From Blastococcus sp. TF02-09 (GTDB lineage: Bacteria; Actinomycetota; Actinomycetes; Mycobacteriales; Geodermatophilaceae), in contig NZ_QOHH01000001.1 in the NCBI RefSeq assembly GCF_003319105.1, positions 248,001 to 312,000 on the forward strand: a DNA stretch of 64,000 bases. The letters are read 5' to 3'. Shown here piece by piece: positions 1 through 8,159 of this stretch; the stretch's first letter is position 1; every line of letters starts with the position of its first letter. Under the pieces are notes generated by a model that had not been told where the DNA came from, ran no database searches, and saw only the letters and a list, made by a program, of their open reading frames with translations. A program made the translations under genes and the position numbers.

Positions 1-3
1 CGG

Positions 4-1026
4 TCAGGGCGTGCGGGTCCGGGCGGCCGCGCGACGGGCCAGCAGCAGGGCCGCCACCAGCAGCAGGACGCCCAGCACGAGCAGGACGATCGGCAGGACG
101 GTGCCGACGAGGTTCAGCAGCCGCGAGTCGTCGCCGACCTGCTCGCCGCGGGTCTCGATCGACTCGTCCGAGGAGTAGATCGCGATGGTCGCGAACGGCA
201 CGTCGACGGTGGTGATCCCGAGGTCCAGGGAGCCGGTGATCTCCTGCGTGCTGCCGCCGGCGATGGTGGCGCCGAGCTCCTGGTCGGCGTCGACGAGCGT
301 CGTCGTCCGCGAGGTCCAGGCGATCGGGATCTCGGCGGGCAGCGAGGGCAGCACGCCGGGCAGCGCGGCCAGCAGCTCGGGGGAGACCAGGCCGTCCAGG
401 CCGGGCGCGAGGGCGGCCAGGGTGTCCTTGGGCAGCGACGTCGGCAGCTTCAGCGCGGCCGGGTTGGCCAGCTCGCCCTCGGATACCGACTGGTACCGGT
501 AGACGTCGCGGCCGCCGAGGGTCTCCTCGCCCTCGAAGGTCACCGGCGCGGACTGCAGGGTGTTCTGGTCCCAGTACCGGTAGGCGCCCTCGGCGGTCGA
601 GGGGCCGATCGGGAGGGTGAACACCAGGCCCTCGGCGTCGGTGACATCCTCGGCGCCGTCCGGGGCGGGGCCGGCCTGGGCGGTCTCGCGGTCCACGGCG
701 AAGAAGACCTCGGTGAGCGCCGGCTCGCCGTCACCCACCGTCCGCTCGTCGGCGCGGCGCACGATCTCGGTGTCGCCGTCGACGTCCTGCGCCGAGACGT
801 TGCGGACGGCGACGATCGGGACGTCCTCGGCCAGCACCTCGGTGGCGCCGCCGGAGAGCACGGCGGGGTTGATCCCGTTGTAGGTGCCCGTGAACTCGAG
901 GGTGACGTCGAGGTCGGCCGGCAGCTTGGTCACCGAGGGGACCACGACGAAGCGGACGACGGCGGCCGCGACGATCAGCAGCACGCCGACCACGGCGAGC
1001 ACGACGGAGGAACGGGACAGTTTCAC
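4..1026 (-). CDS. DUF3068 / PorA-family membrane-anchored protein
   Basis: The 340-residue protein has a basic N-terminus (VKLSRSS) followed by a hydrophobic segment at about residues 7-30. A large extracytoplasmic region of about 270 residues follows, rich in Thr, Val and Asp. A second hydrophobic segment near the C-terminus ends in an Arg cluster (LLLARRAAARTR). This two-anchor layout is that of the DUF3068 family, which Pfam groups with corynebacterial PorA; the role outside mycolic-acid bacteria is unknown. I chose the GTG at 1026 over the in-frame ATG ten codons upstream because GGAG sits 8 bases before it and the basic-hydrophobic signal then begins directly. The protein is probably cell-envelope associated. 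No operon partner is visible to the left of the window start. Confidence 0.75.
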   Translation of the reverse strand: MKLSRSSVVLAVVGVLLIVAAAVVRFVVVPSVTKLPADLDVTLEFTGTYNGINPAVLSGGATEVLAEDVPIVAVRNVSAQDVDGDTEIVRRADERTVGDGEPALTEVFFAVDRETAQAGPAPDGAEDVTDAEGLVFTLPIGPSTAEGAYRYWDQNTLQSAPVTFEGEETLGGRDVYRYQSVSEGELANPAALKLPTSLPKDTLAALAPGLDGLVSPELLAALPGVLPSLPAEIPIAWTSRTTTLVDADQELGATIAGGSTQEITGSLDLGITTVDVPFATIAIYSSDESIETRGEQVGDDSRLLNLVGTVLPIVLLVLGVLLLVAALLLARRAAARTRTP

Positions 1027-1141
1027 TGAGCAGACTCCGGGTTCGTACGGGCGCAAAGAAGCCAGTCTGCGCCCGTGCCGGCGGTCACAGCGGGTGCGGG
1101 TGACCGCCCGGGGCGGCCGCGGGACGCGCCCGTGACCGCCG

Positions 1142-1801
1142 TCACGCGGGCCCGGTGCCGCCCCGCTCCGGGTCGTCGCCGCGGCCGACGGCGCGCGGGA
1201 ACGGCGCGTCGATGTCGTAGTGCACCCCCAGCATGCGGACGGCGAAGCACACCGCGGCGCCGGCGACCGCGGCGGCCGCGCCCCGGGCGTCGAGCACGTC
1301 GGCGACCACGACCACGGTGGCCCCCACCAGGGCCGGCACCGCGTACAGCCCGCTGCTCAGCACCGACGGCACCTGGCGGATCAGCACGTCGCGCAGGGTG
1401 CCGCCGCCGACGCCGGTGATGGCCCCGACGATCACCGCCTGGGCCGGGCCGAAGCCGAGATCCAGCGCCTTGAGCGCGCCGGTGACGGCGAACAGCCCCA
1501 GTCCGGCCGCGTCCAGGACGTTGATCGTCCCGTTGAGGCGGTGCAGGCGGTGCCCGGTGAGGAAGGCGAGCAGCCCGCCGGCGGCGGCCACGGCCAGGTA
1601 GCGCCAGTCGAGGAAGGTGGCCGGCGGGAGCGCGTCGAGGAAGACGTCCCGCAGCGTGCCGCCGCCCAGCGCGGTGATCATGCCCAGCGTGACGACGCCG
1701 ACGATGTCCAGCCGGGTGGCCCGCAGCGCGGTGAGCGCACCGTTGAGCGCGAAGGCGAAGGTGCCGACGAGGTCGAGCACCAGCAGCGCCGTCGTCGTCA
1801 T
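1142..1801 (-). CDS. Trimeric intracellular cation channel (TRIC/UPF0126) family protein
   Basis: The 219-residue protein has about seven hydrophobic segments and an internal duplication typical of UPF0126/TRIC proteins. The repeated Gly-rich signature appears twice: ALGGGTLRDVFLDALPP near residue 45 and GVGGGTLRDVLIRQVP near residue 130. Both retain the GGGTLRD core that lines the conduction path in bacterial TRIC channels. The family forms trimeric cation channels in the cytoplasmic membrane; substrate and physiological role in bacteria are not settled. No ribosome binding site is visible. A TACGTT hexamer lies 7 bases before the ATG, which suggests a leaderless transcript. The C-terminus carries a short Asp/Gly/Arg-rich tail without obvious function. 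Confidence 0.88.
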   Translation of the reverse strand: MTTTALLVLDLVGTFAFALNGALTALRATRLDIVGVVTLGMITALGGGTLRDVFLDALPPATFLDWRYLAVAAAGGLLAFLTGHRLHRLNGTINVLDAAGLGLFAVTGALKALDLGFGPAQAVIVGAITGVGGGTLRDVLIRQVPSVLSSGLYAVPALVGATVVVVADVLDARGAAAAVAGAAVCFAVRMLGVHYDIDAPFPRAVGRGDDPERGGTGPA

Positions 1802-1808
1802 GCCGGGG

Positions 1809-1814
1809 AACGTA
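1809..1814 (-). promoter_or_regulatory. Leaderless -10 box (TACGTT) of the TRIC gene
   Basis: On the minus strand TACGTT ends 7 bases before the ATG at 1801, and no Shine-Dalgarno sequence lies between. A TANNNT box at this distance is the usual mark of leaderless transcription in actinobacteria. Confidence 0.5.
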
Positions 1815-1909
1815 GCTCCCGCTCCGGCCGCCCCTCGCCGGTACCCGGGGGCGCAGGACGTCTAATGGTCGCGAGCCGGCGACGGGCCGGGAGGAGGGGA
1901 CCACCGCGC

Positions 1910-3163
1910 ATGAGTTCGACCCTGAGCACCGTCCTCCGGCAGATCGGGCCGTCGGTGATGCTGCCGATGCTGGTCTACGAGGTCGGGCACGGCGCGGTCA
2001 TGCCGGTCATCGCGCTCACGGCCCTCGACGCCGGCGCCTCGACGACGGTGGCCGGCCTGATGCTCGCCGCGATCGGCATCGGCACGATCCTCGGCGACCT
2101 CCCCGCCGCGTGGCTCGCGAACCGGGTCGGGGAGAAGGACGCCATGCTCGCGGCGATGCTCGCCTCGGCGGTCGCGATGCTCTCGGTACTGGCCACCGAC
2201 TCCGTCGCCGCCCTGGCCGTCGCGCTGCTCGTGCTCGGCGCGTGCGGAGCGACCATGCACCTGGCCCGGCAGTCCTACGTGGCCGAGGTGGTGGCCGTGC
2301 ACCACCGGGCCCGCGCGATGTCGACCCTCGGCGGCATCTTCCGCATCGGCCTGTTCCTCGGCCCGTTCGTCGGCGCGGCGGTCATCTCGGTGTGGGGCAC
2401 CCGCTCGGCGTTCGCCGTCGCGGTCGTGGCGTCGCTGCTGGCGGCGGTCGTCCTGGCCTTCGCGCCGGTCACCGGCGGCGTGGGGGCGGACGCGGGGGCG
2501 CACGCCGGCCCGGTCGGGGTGCGGGAGATGTTCCGGCGCCACCGGCGGCTGTTCTTCACCCTCGGCGTCGCCGTTGCGTCGATCAGCGCCGTCCGGGCAG
2601 CCCGGGTGGCGGTGATCCCGCTGTGGGCCGACCACATCGGCCTGGACGCGGCGACCACCAGCCTCATCTTCGGCATCGCGAACGCCGTCGACATGGCGCT
2701 GTTCTATCCCTCCGGCCACGTGATGGACCGGCTCGGCCGGCTGTGGATCGCCGTCCCCTGCATGGTGGTCCTGGGCCTGGGCACGCTGGCCCTGCCCCTG
2801 ACCGACAGCGCGGCCGGCCTCACCGCCGTCGCGATGGTCATGGCCTTCGGCAACGGGATCGGCTCCGGGATCGTCATGACCCTCGGCGCGGACACCTCGC
2901 CTCCGGTGGACCGGCGCTCGTTCCTGGCCGTGTTCCGGCTGATGAGCGACGTGGGCCAGTCGCTGGGCCCGGTCGTCCCCGCCGCCGTCGTGACGGTCGC
3001 CACCCTCGGTCCGGGCATCGCCGTCATGGGCGGCGTCGCCCTGCTGGGCGCGGCCGGGCTCGCCCGCTGGGTGCCGAGGTACTCGAGCTACGCCACGCCG
3101 GCCATGGTGCGCGACCACCACCGCCGGCTGGCCGCGGAGCGGGACGCCGTCACCCCGGGCTGA
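1910..3163 (+). CDS. MFS transporter, drug:H+ antiporter-like (12 TM)
   Basis: The 417-residue protein has about twelve hydrophobic segments in two halves, with a cytoplasmic loop near residues 195-215 (VGVREMFRRHRRL). The motif-A-like stretch after TM2 is WLANRVGEKDAM; the equivalent in the second half is HVMDRLGRLW. This is a typical secondary transporter, probably of the multidrug/sugar-efflux type, with unknown substrate. The ATG at 1910 has a strong GGAGGGG about 10 bases upstream; an in-frame ATG at 1865 would add a basic, non-conserved tail and lacks such a site. It is transcribed convergently to the GAF-ANTAR gene and a hairpin separates them. No adjacent regulator is evident. Confidence 0.85.
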   Translation: MSSTLSTVLRQIGPSVMLPMLVYEVGHGAVMPVIALTALDAGASTTVAGLMLAAIGIGTILGDLPAAWLANRVGEKDAMLAAMLASAVAMLSVLATDSVAALAVALLVLGACGATMHLARQSYVAEVVAVHHRARAMSTLGGIFRIGLFLGPFVGAAVISVWGTRSAFAVAVVASLLAAVVLAFAPVTGGVGADAGAHAGPVGVREMFRRHRRLFFTLGVAVASISAVRAARVAVIPLWADHIGLDAATTSLIFGIANAVDMALFYPSGHVMDRLGRLWIAVPCMVVLGLGTLALPLTDSAAGLTAVAMVMAFGNGIGSGIVMTLGADTSPPVDRRSFLAVFRLMSDVGQSLGPVVPAAVVTVATLGPGIAVMGGVALLGAAGLARWVPRYSSYATPAMVRDHHRRLAAERDAVTPG

Positions 3164-3219
3164 GTCCGGCCGTGGTGACGCTCCGCTTTCCAGGTACGTA
3201 GCGACTCGGGCACGGAGGC

Positions 3220-3254
3220 GGCCCCACCGGCTCGTGGTTGGAACCGGTGGGGCC
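3220..3254. terminator. Hairpin between convergent genes
   Basis: GGCCCCACCGG at 3220-3230 pairs perfectly with CCGGTGGGGCC at 3244-3254 around a 13-base loop. There is no U-tract, as is common in high-GC actinobacteria. It lies between the MFS gene and the GAF-ANTAR gene and could end transcription from both sides. Confidence 0.55.
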
Positions 3255-3291
3255 TGGCCGCCGGAGCCCCCCGGGCAGACCCTGGCGGTTG

Positions 3292-4092
3292 TCAGGAGTG
3301 GTGCGTGCCGTCGGGTGCGCCGCCGACGGTTCCAGGTCCGGGGCGGCCGACATCGCCGGGCGGTGCCGCACCGAGGAGCTCACCCGTTCGCATCAGGTGG
3401 TCGGCGATGTCGCGCACCTTCCGGTTGCTGTTCATCGACGCCCGGGCGAGCAGCTGGAACGCCCGGTCGGGGGTGAGCTGGTAGCGCTCCACCAGGACGC
3501 CCTTCGCCTGGTCGATGACCGCGCGGGACTCCAGTGCCAGCTCGAGGTTCTCGGCCTTGTCGCGGGCGCTCTGGTAGGCGTGCACATTGCCTGCCGCGAT
3601 CGCGGCGTAGGGCGCGAAGCGCTCGGCCACCGCGCGGCTGTGCTCGTCGAACGCATCGGCGTCGCGGGCGTAGATGTTCATCGCCCCGGTGACGTCCTCC
3701 TCCTCGTCGATGCGCAGTGGGGTCGACAAGGAGCTCAGAGCGCCGTGCTCGACTGCCCGGATGAGGTAGTCCCGCCACCGGGGGTCGAGGCGGGCGTCGG
3801 CGACCTCCACCACCGTGCCGGTGCGGGCGGCGTGCAGACAGGGCCCGTGATCGCGCTCGTACTGGCGCTCGTCCAGCACGGTGGCCAGCCGGCCGGTGCT
3901 CGCCATCATGGTCGGCCTGTCCTTCACCAGGAGCGTGACCGACACCTCGGGCGTGCCGGGCATCACGCTCTTGCTCACGTCGGCCACCGTCTGCAGCAAG
4001 CTGTCCATCGACACCTCGCGCAAGGACAACCGCCCCAGGCGCTCCACCGCTTCGGCGCCGTTCCTGGGCTGGGGAGTCGGATTGCTGGCCAT
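3292..4092 (-). CDS. GAF and ANTAR domain antitermination regulator
   Basis: The 266-residue protein has an N-terminal GAF sensor domain at about residues 30-170 (landmarks HGPCLHAARTG and SSLSTPLRIDEE). A C-terminal ANTAR domain follows at about residues 188-245 (RAVIDQAKGVLVERYQL, then VRDIADHLMRTGELL). ANTAR domains bind paired hexaloop RNA hairpins and prevent transcription termination; GAF-ANTAR proteins are frequent stress or signal regulators in actinobacteria. The ATG at 4092 opens the conserved portion. The open frame upstream to 4299 is Arg-rich and unlikely to be coding. The gene is divergent from the STAS-domain gene at 4391, which suggests a shared regulatory theme. The signal sensed is unknown. 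Confidence 0.88.
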   Translation of the reverse strand: MASNPTPQPRNGAEAVERLGRLSLREVSMDSLLQTVADVSKSVMPGTPEVSVTLLVKDRPTMMASTGRLATVLDERQYERDHGPCLHAARTGTVVEVADARLDPRWRDYLIRAVEHGALSSLSTPLRIDEEEDVTGAMNIYARDADAFDEHSRAVAERFAPYAAIAAGNVHAYQSARDKAENLELALESRAVIDQAKGVLVERYQLTPDRAFQLLARASMNSNRKVRDIADHLMRTGELLGAAPPGDVGRPGPGTVGGAPDGTHHS

Positions 4093-4390
4093 GAGACGGC
4101 CCCCGGTCTGACACCGCCGCGGCGCGGACCGCCGGCGTGAGCGGAACCGCCGTGCGGTCCGCCGCCGTGCACGCCGAGGCTTGACGCGCAGTCGCCGCGG
4201 GCGGCTCCCCGCGGTACCCCTCATGCTACTCCCGGGGCGGTCTGGCCGGCCGGCGTCGACAGGCTGCACACCACTCGATTGCGCGCTACGGTTATCCATG
4301 GGTCGAGCGCACGGCCCGCTTCGCGCGCTCTAGCTCGTCGCCCGCGGGTGCTGGGCCTGGTCTGGCGCGCATCCGAGTCGAGGACATGCC

Positions 4391-4795
4391 GTGCCGACGA
4401 CGATGACGTCCCCTGCCCCAACCGAGCCGGCCGTGGCCGGACTCGACCTGGCTGTCGACCTGGCGGACGGGCGACTCGGGCTCAGCGGGGATCTGGACCG
4501 GGGAACCTGCGAGCAGCTGCTGGCGGTGTGCCCGTTGCTGACCCTGGCCGCCGCGCCGGTGTGGGCGGTGGACCTGGCCGGCCTGACGTTCTGCGACGCC
4601 GAGGGGCTGCGGGCACTGATCGCAGTCCGCCGCGCCGCTGCGGACGCGGGTGCAGCCGTCGTCGCGGTAGGTGCGCGCCCCTTCCTTCGAAGGCTGCTCA
4701 CGCTCGCCGAGTTCGAGTGTCACACGCGCCCGGGCCAGCCCTGCGCAACCGAGGTCCCTCGTGCGGAGAGCGGGCCTGCACCGCGGAGGCGCTGA
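4391..4795 (+). CDS. STAS-domain protein, anti-sigma factor antagonist-like
   Basis: The 134-residue protein carries one STAS domain (about residues 15-110) resembling SpoIIAA/RsbV. In that family a Ser in the D-S-x-G motif is phosphorylated by an anti-sigma kinase. Here the motif reads FCDAEGLRAL, so the phospho-acceptor position is Ala70 and the next residue Glu71. The usual phosphorylation switch should be absent; the protein may be constitutively active, or it may act as an adaptor. GAGGA stands just before the GTG at 4391, which supports that start. The tail is Pro/Arg-rich. It is transcribed divergently from the GAF-ANTAR regulator and no anti-sigma kinase gene lies nearby in the window. 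Confidence 0.8.
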   Translation: MPTTMTSPAPTEPAVAGLDLAVDLADGRLGLSGDLDRGTCEQLLAVCPLLTLAAAPVWAVDLAGLTFCDAEGLRALIAVRRAAADAGAAVVAVGARPFLRRLLTLAEFECHTRPGQPCATEVPRAESGPAPRRR

Positions 4796-4834
4796 CCTGA
4801 TCCGGGGTGGCACCCGGCAGACCTTCCGCACGCG

Positions 4835-5866
4835 TCATGGGCCGAGCGCCGGCTGGAGCGGCTGGGCCGCCGGTACTGCGCCCAGCAGCCCGGCGAGGGC
4901 TGCGTCGGAGGCGGCCAGCGCGGCCCGGTCGAAGGTGCTGCTGCTCGCCACCAGCTCCGCGGCACCGGTGCGCTCGAGCAGCTCGCCCAGCCGGCTGCCG
5001 ACCGAGGCCGGGGTGCCGGTGATCGCCATGGCCGCCGTCCGCTCCAGGTACTGCTGCTGCCGCGGGGTGGGGGAGGCCGCCCGCACCGCGGCCACCGGCT
5101 CCAGCGGCGGGAACGAGCCGGTGGTGCGGGACACCGCCATCGCCCAGGCCTCGGGCAGCAGCAGCTCGGCGGCCTCGGCGTCGGTGTCGGCGACCAGCAC
5201 GTCGAGGCTGATCGACACCCGGGGCTCCGGCTGCTGGGCCGAGGGCCGGAAGGCGCGGCGGTAGGCGGCCAGGGCGGCTCGCCCGGGCTCGGGATCGCCC
5301 GCCACGCCCAGCAGCGGGCCGCCGACGATCGCCGGCAGCCCCAGCGCCGCGGCGACCTGCAGCCCCTGCCCGGTGGCCAGCACGTGCATCGGGACGTCGC
5401 CGGCCGGCTGCGGGCGCAGGGTGATGTCTCCGGACCCGGTGAGGAAGCCGCGCAGCTCGGCGAGGTCGGCGGCGAAGTCGCGTTCGGTCTCCCGCAGCGC
5501 GCGCCGCACCGGCGGGGTGAAGCCGGGGGAGCGGCCCAGGCCCAGGTCGACCCGGCCGGGCGCGAAGGCGGTCAGGGTGGCGAACTGCTCTGCGACCACG
5601 AGCGGCTGGTGGTGGGGGAGCATCACGCCGGCCGAGCCGAGCCGGATCGTCGACGTCGCCCCGGCGACCGCGGCCAGCAGGACGGCGGGTGCGGCGCCCG
5701 CGATGCCCGGGACGCCGTGGTGCTCGGCGACCCAGAACCGGCCGTACCCCAGCCGCTCGGCGGCGACCGCCCGGGCGACGACGCCGGTCAGCGCCGCGCC
5801 ATCGGGTTCGCCGGCCCGCGTGCGGGCGCGGTCCAGCAGCGAGAGGCCTGGTCCGGGGTCGGTCAC
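4835..5866 (-). CDS. LLM-class flavin-dependent oxidoreductase, MsnO8-like
   Basis: The 343-residue protein is a bacterial luciferase-like monooxygenase (TIM barrel, FMNH2- or F420-dependent). Family landmarks are YGRFWVAEHHGVPGIAG near residue 40, IRLGSAGVMLPHH near residue 75, and the RVDLGLGRSPGF segment near residue 108. This pattern matches the MsnO8 subgroup. The natural substrate cannot be read from sequence. The length is usual for the family (330-350). It lies downstream of a second LLM-type gene and a monooxygenase/hydrolase pair on the same strand, but a long inverted repeat at 5929-5985 separates it from them, so it may be a separate transcript. Confidence 0.88.
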   Translation of the reverse strand: MTDPGPGLSLLDRARTRAGEPDGAALTGVVARAVAAERLGYGRFWVAEHHGVPGIAGAAPAVLLAAVAGATSTIRLGSAGVMLPHHQPLVVAEQFATLTAFAPGRVDLGLGRSPGFTPPVRRALRETERDFAADLAELRGFLTGSGDITLRPQPAGDVPMHVLATGQGLQVAAALGLPAIVGGPLLGVAGDPEPGRAALAAYRRAFRPSAQQPEPRVSISLDVLVADTDAEAAELLLPEAWAMAVSRTTGSFPPLEPVAAVRAASPTPRQQQYLERTAAMAITGTPASVGSRLGELLERTGAAELVASSSTFDRAALAASDAALAGLLGAVPAAQPLQPALGP

Positions 5867-5928
5867 GGCTGCTGCAGCGCGGGCGGGTGGCGGGCTGTTC
5901 CGCAGCCGCCACCGGGCTCCTGGACGCC

Positions 5929-5985
5929 CGAACCATGCGAACTCGTGGCCATCACGGGCGGATGGCCACGAGTTCGCATGGTTCG
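5929..5985. repeat. Perfect 24-bp inverted repeat with 9-base loop
   Basis: The arm at 5929-5952 (begins CGAACCATGCGAACTCG) is the exact reverse complement of 5962-5985; the loop is 5953-5961. It sits between the stop of the small proline-rich gene (6008) and the start of the MsnO8-like gene (5866). It could terminate the 9671-to-6008 transcript, but the stem is longer than a normal terminator, so it may belong to an intergenic repeat family. Confidence 0.8.
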
Positions 5986-6007
5986 CGGCGACGGCCTGCG
6001 CCAGGGG

Positions 6008-6178
6008 TCAGGCGGGCTCGGGCACCCCGTCCGCGTCGCCGCCGGGATCGTCCGGCGTCGCCTCGATCGGCGGGGGCGGGAGCTCCTCGGGTGCGTCGGG
6101 GAGCAGTTCGGCCGGGTCGTCGGGAATCGGCTGGTCGGGATCGATCTCCGGATCCGGCTCGGGCAGCGGTGACACCAT
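6008..6178 (-). CDS. Small acidic proline-rich hypothetical protein
   Basis: This is a 56-residue frame opening with MVSPLPEPDPEIDPDQPIP. It contains repeated Pro-Glu/Pro-Asp pairs, no Cys, and no hydrophobic segment, so it is probably disordered and cytoplasmic. I do not recognise a family. It begins 47 bases after the stop of the LLM gene on the same strand and is followed by the long inverted repeat, so it would be the last gene of that transcript. The restricted composition could also arise by chance in high-GC DNA; the compact ATG-to-stop frame between neighbours argues mildly for a gene. Confidence 0.45.
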   Translation of the reverse strand: MVSPLPEPDPEIDPDQPIPDDPAELLPDAPEELPPPPIEATPDDPGGDADGVPEPA

Positions 6179-6225
6179 GCGAGCAGTCAACCAGCGCGGC
6201 GTCCCCGGCGCACCGGTCCTGCCGG

Positions 6226-7254
6226 TCAGGCCCGCGGCTGCCACCCGAGGGCCGGCCCGAGGCGGGTGGCGATGTCGGTGAGGATCTGCTCGTAGTCCTC
6301 GTCGGCGAAGCTGAACGGCAGCGCGAACGCCACCTCCCGGACCTCGCGGAAGCCGGCGTGCGCGTGCAGCTGCTCCGCGATCTCCTCGGCGGTGCCGATC
6401 AGGTCCGGCGCGAACAGCATCCGGGCCGGGCCCTGCGGGCTCGCGGTGCGCGGCAGGCGCGCGGCGACGTAGGCCTCGTACTTCTCCCGCTGGGCGGGGG
6501 TGGCGCTGTCGGTCGGGATGACCACCAGGCCCTGGGAGACGCGGGCGGCGTCCCCGGCGGGGTGGGCGGCCCGGAAGGCGCGGATCTGGGCCTGCTGGAG
6601 AGCGGCGAAGTCGGGCGCGGCGCCGTCCTCGGCCTTGACCACGCTGCTGGTCAGGAAGTTCATGCTGTGCTCGCCGGCCCAGCGCGCCGAGCCCGTGCTC
6701 GCCCCGCCGTACCAGAGCCGGTCGCGCAGCCCGGCCGCCTGCGGCTGGACGCGGTCGGACCACTCCTCGACCACACCCTCGCGTCCGGCGAAGGCGCTGG
6801 CCGGCTCGCCGGCCACCAGCGCGAGCAGCCGCGCCACCCGCCCGTAGGAGAAGTCCTCGAGCTCGGCGGTGTCGGGGTACAGCGCGCCCTTGACGTCGTC
6901 CCAGTGCATCGGCGGGCCGACGCTGACCCCGGGGTTGAGCCGGCCACCGGAGAGGACGTCGACCGTGGCGAGGTCCTCGGCCAGGCGCAGCGGGTTCTCC
7001 CAGCCGAGGGGGATCACCGCGGTGCCGAGCTCGATCCGGCTGGTGCGCTGGGTGGCCGCGGCCAGGACGGCGACGGGGGAGGAGATGCCGTACTGGAGGT
7101 GCCGGTGGCGCACCCAGGCGCTGTCGAAGCCCAGCTGCTCGCCCAGCTCGATGACCCGCAGCGTGGTCTCGTGTCCGGCCCGCGGATCCGCGGCGTCGAA
7201 GGAGCCGATGGTCAGGAAGCCGAGCTTCTCCAGCGGCTGCGGAGGGACGGGCAT
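6226..7254 (-). CDS. LLM-class flavin-dependent oxidoreductase
   Basis: The 342-residue luciferase-like enzyme has a barrel start at KLGFLTIGSFDA, the flavin/substrate region FDSAWVRHRHLQYG near residue 45, and IELGTAVIPLGWENPLR near residue 72. It also shows the conserved GGRLNPGVSVG turn near residue 101. The reaction is probably oxygenation of, or hydride transfer to, a small organic substrate using reduced flavin. GAAGGAG lies about 10 bases before the ATG. The gene follows the alpha/beta hydrolase by 60 bases on the same strand and probably shares its transcript, which begins with a flavin monooxygenase. A joint role in oxidative breakdown of an organic compound is inferred. Confidence 0.88.
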   Translation of the reverse strand: MPVPPQPLEKLGFLTIGSFDAADPRAGHETTLRVIELGEQLGFDSAWVRHRHLQYGISSPVAVLAAATQRTSRIELGTAVIPLGWENPLRLAEDLATVDVLSGGRLNPGVSVGPPMHWDDVKGALYPDTAELEDFSYGRVARLLALVAGEPASAFAGREGVVEEWSDRVQPQAAGLRDRLWYGGASTGSARWAGEHSMNFLTSSVVKAEDGAAPDFAALQQAQIRAFRAAHPAGDAARVSQGLVVIPTDSATPAQREKYEAYVAARLPRTASPQGPARMLFAPDLIGTAEEIAEQLHAHAGFREVREVAFALPFSFADEDYEQILTDIATRLGPALGWQPRA

Positions 7255-7314
7255 GCGGGAGCGCTCCTTCGTCGGGTGCGGCGATCGTCCCAGCCGCCGC
7301 CCCCGGCGCGGCGT

Positions 7315-8136
7315 TCAGCCCTGCTTCTGCAGCGCGTAGCGGTCGAGGAAGCCGGTGACCAGCCCGACGACGTCGTCGGGGCGCTCGATGTGCACGCCGT
7401 GGCTGGACCCCGGGCCGGTGAGCAGCTCGAACTGCGCGCCCGGGATCGCGTCGGCCCCCTTCTTCGACTGCCAGGGCGGGGTCAGCAGGTCCTGCTCGCC
7501 GACGACCACCAGCGTGGGGACGTCGATGCCGCCCAGCCGGTCGGCGGTGTCGTGCGCCAGGTCGGCGTCCCACTGCTCGACGGTGACCTGCATCTGCTCC
7601 TCGGTCTGCGGGAACGCCGGCAGCATCGGCTCCAGCATCGCGGCGAAGTCGGGGTGGTCGAGCAGCTGCGGCGAGAAGGCGATGCCGGCGGTGGCCAGCG
7701 CCGCCTCCATGTCGCGGTGCGCGTAGGGCAGGCGCAGCGCCAACAGCACCGAGCGCTGGAAGCCGTCGCACTGCGCCCAGGTGCACAGCAGGACGGCGCT
7801 CGCCACCTGGTCGGGATGGCGCAGCGCCAGCTCCTGGACGACGGCGGAGCCCAGCGACCAGCCCAGGGTGTGCGCCCGGGGGATCTCCAGCGCCTCGAGC
7901 AGGGCGGAGGTGTCCTCGGCCATGGAGGCCGCCGAGATCGCGTCCTCGCCCCGGTCGCTGCCGCCCAGGCCCCGGTTGTCGAAGGCGATGACCTGGTACT
8001 TCTCGGCCAGCTTCGGGACGAGCTCGCCCCACAACGGGATCGACCCCGACGTCCCCATGACCATCAGCAGCGGGTCACCCTCGCCGCTGATCTCGTAGTT
8101 CAGCGTGACGCCGGTCCGGACGGCCGTCCGTGGCAT
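7315..8136 (-). CDS. Alpha/beta hydrolase
   Basis: The 273-residue protein has the alpha/beta hydrolase fold. The oxyanion region is LLMVMGTSGS, the strand-4 motif is AFDNRGLGGSDRG, and the nucleophile elbow is GWSLGSAVV (Ser in G-W-S-L-G near residue 96). The acid strand is VPTLVVVGEQDLLTPP and the catalytic His is in SSHGVHIERPDD. AGAGAGGG lies upstream of the ATG at 8136. It starts 23 bases after the stop of the Baeyer-Villiger-type monooxygenase. Such pairs typically convert a ketone to an ester (monooxygenase) and hydrolyse the ester (hydrolase). The substrate is unknown. Confidence 0.9.
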   Translation of the reverse strand: MPRTAVRTGVTLNYEISGEGDPLLMVMGTSGSIPLWGELVPKLAEKYQVIAFDNRGLGGSDRGEDAISAASMAEDTSALLEALEIPRAHTLGWSLGSAVVQELALRHPDQVASAVLLCTWAQCDGFQRSVLLALRLPYAHRDMEAALATAGIAFSPQLLDHPDFAAMLEPMLPAFPQTEEQMQVTVEQWDADLAHDTADRLGGIDVPTLVVVGEQDLLTPPWQSKKGADAIPGAQFELLTGPGSSHGVHIERPDDVVGLVTGFLDRYALQKQG

Positions 8137-8159
8137 GGCGATGCCCTCTCTGCTCGGGG

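Noticed and set aside
1862-3121. Minus-strand 419-codon frame opposite the MFS gene
   Set aside because: It is extremely rich in Arg, His, Gly and Asp with no fold; the plus-strand product has clear membrane topology and a ribosome binding site.
4093-4390. SigB/SigF-type promoters between the GAF-ANTAR and STAS genes
   Set aside because: GGGTAC occurs on the minus strand but no matching GTTT-type -35 element stands at the right distance.
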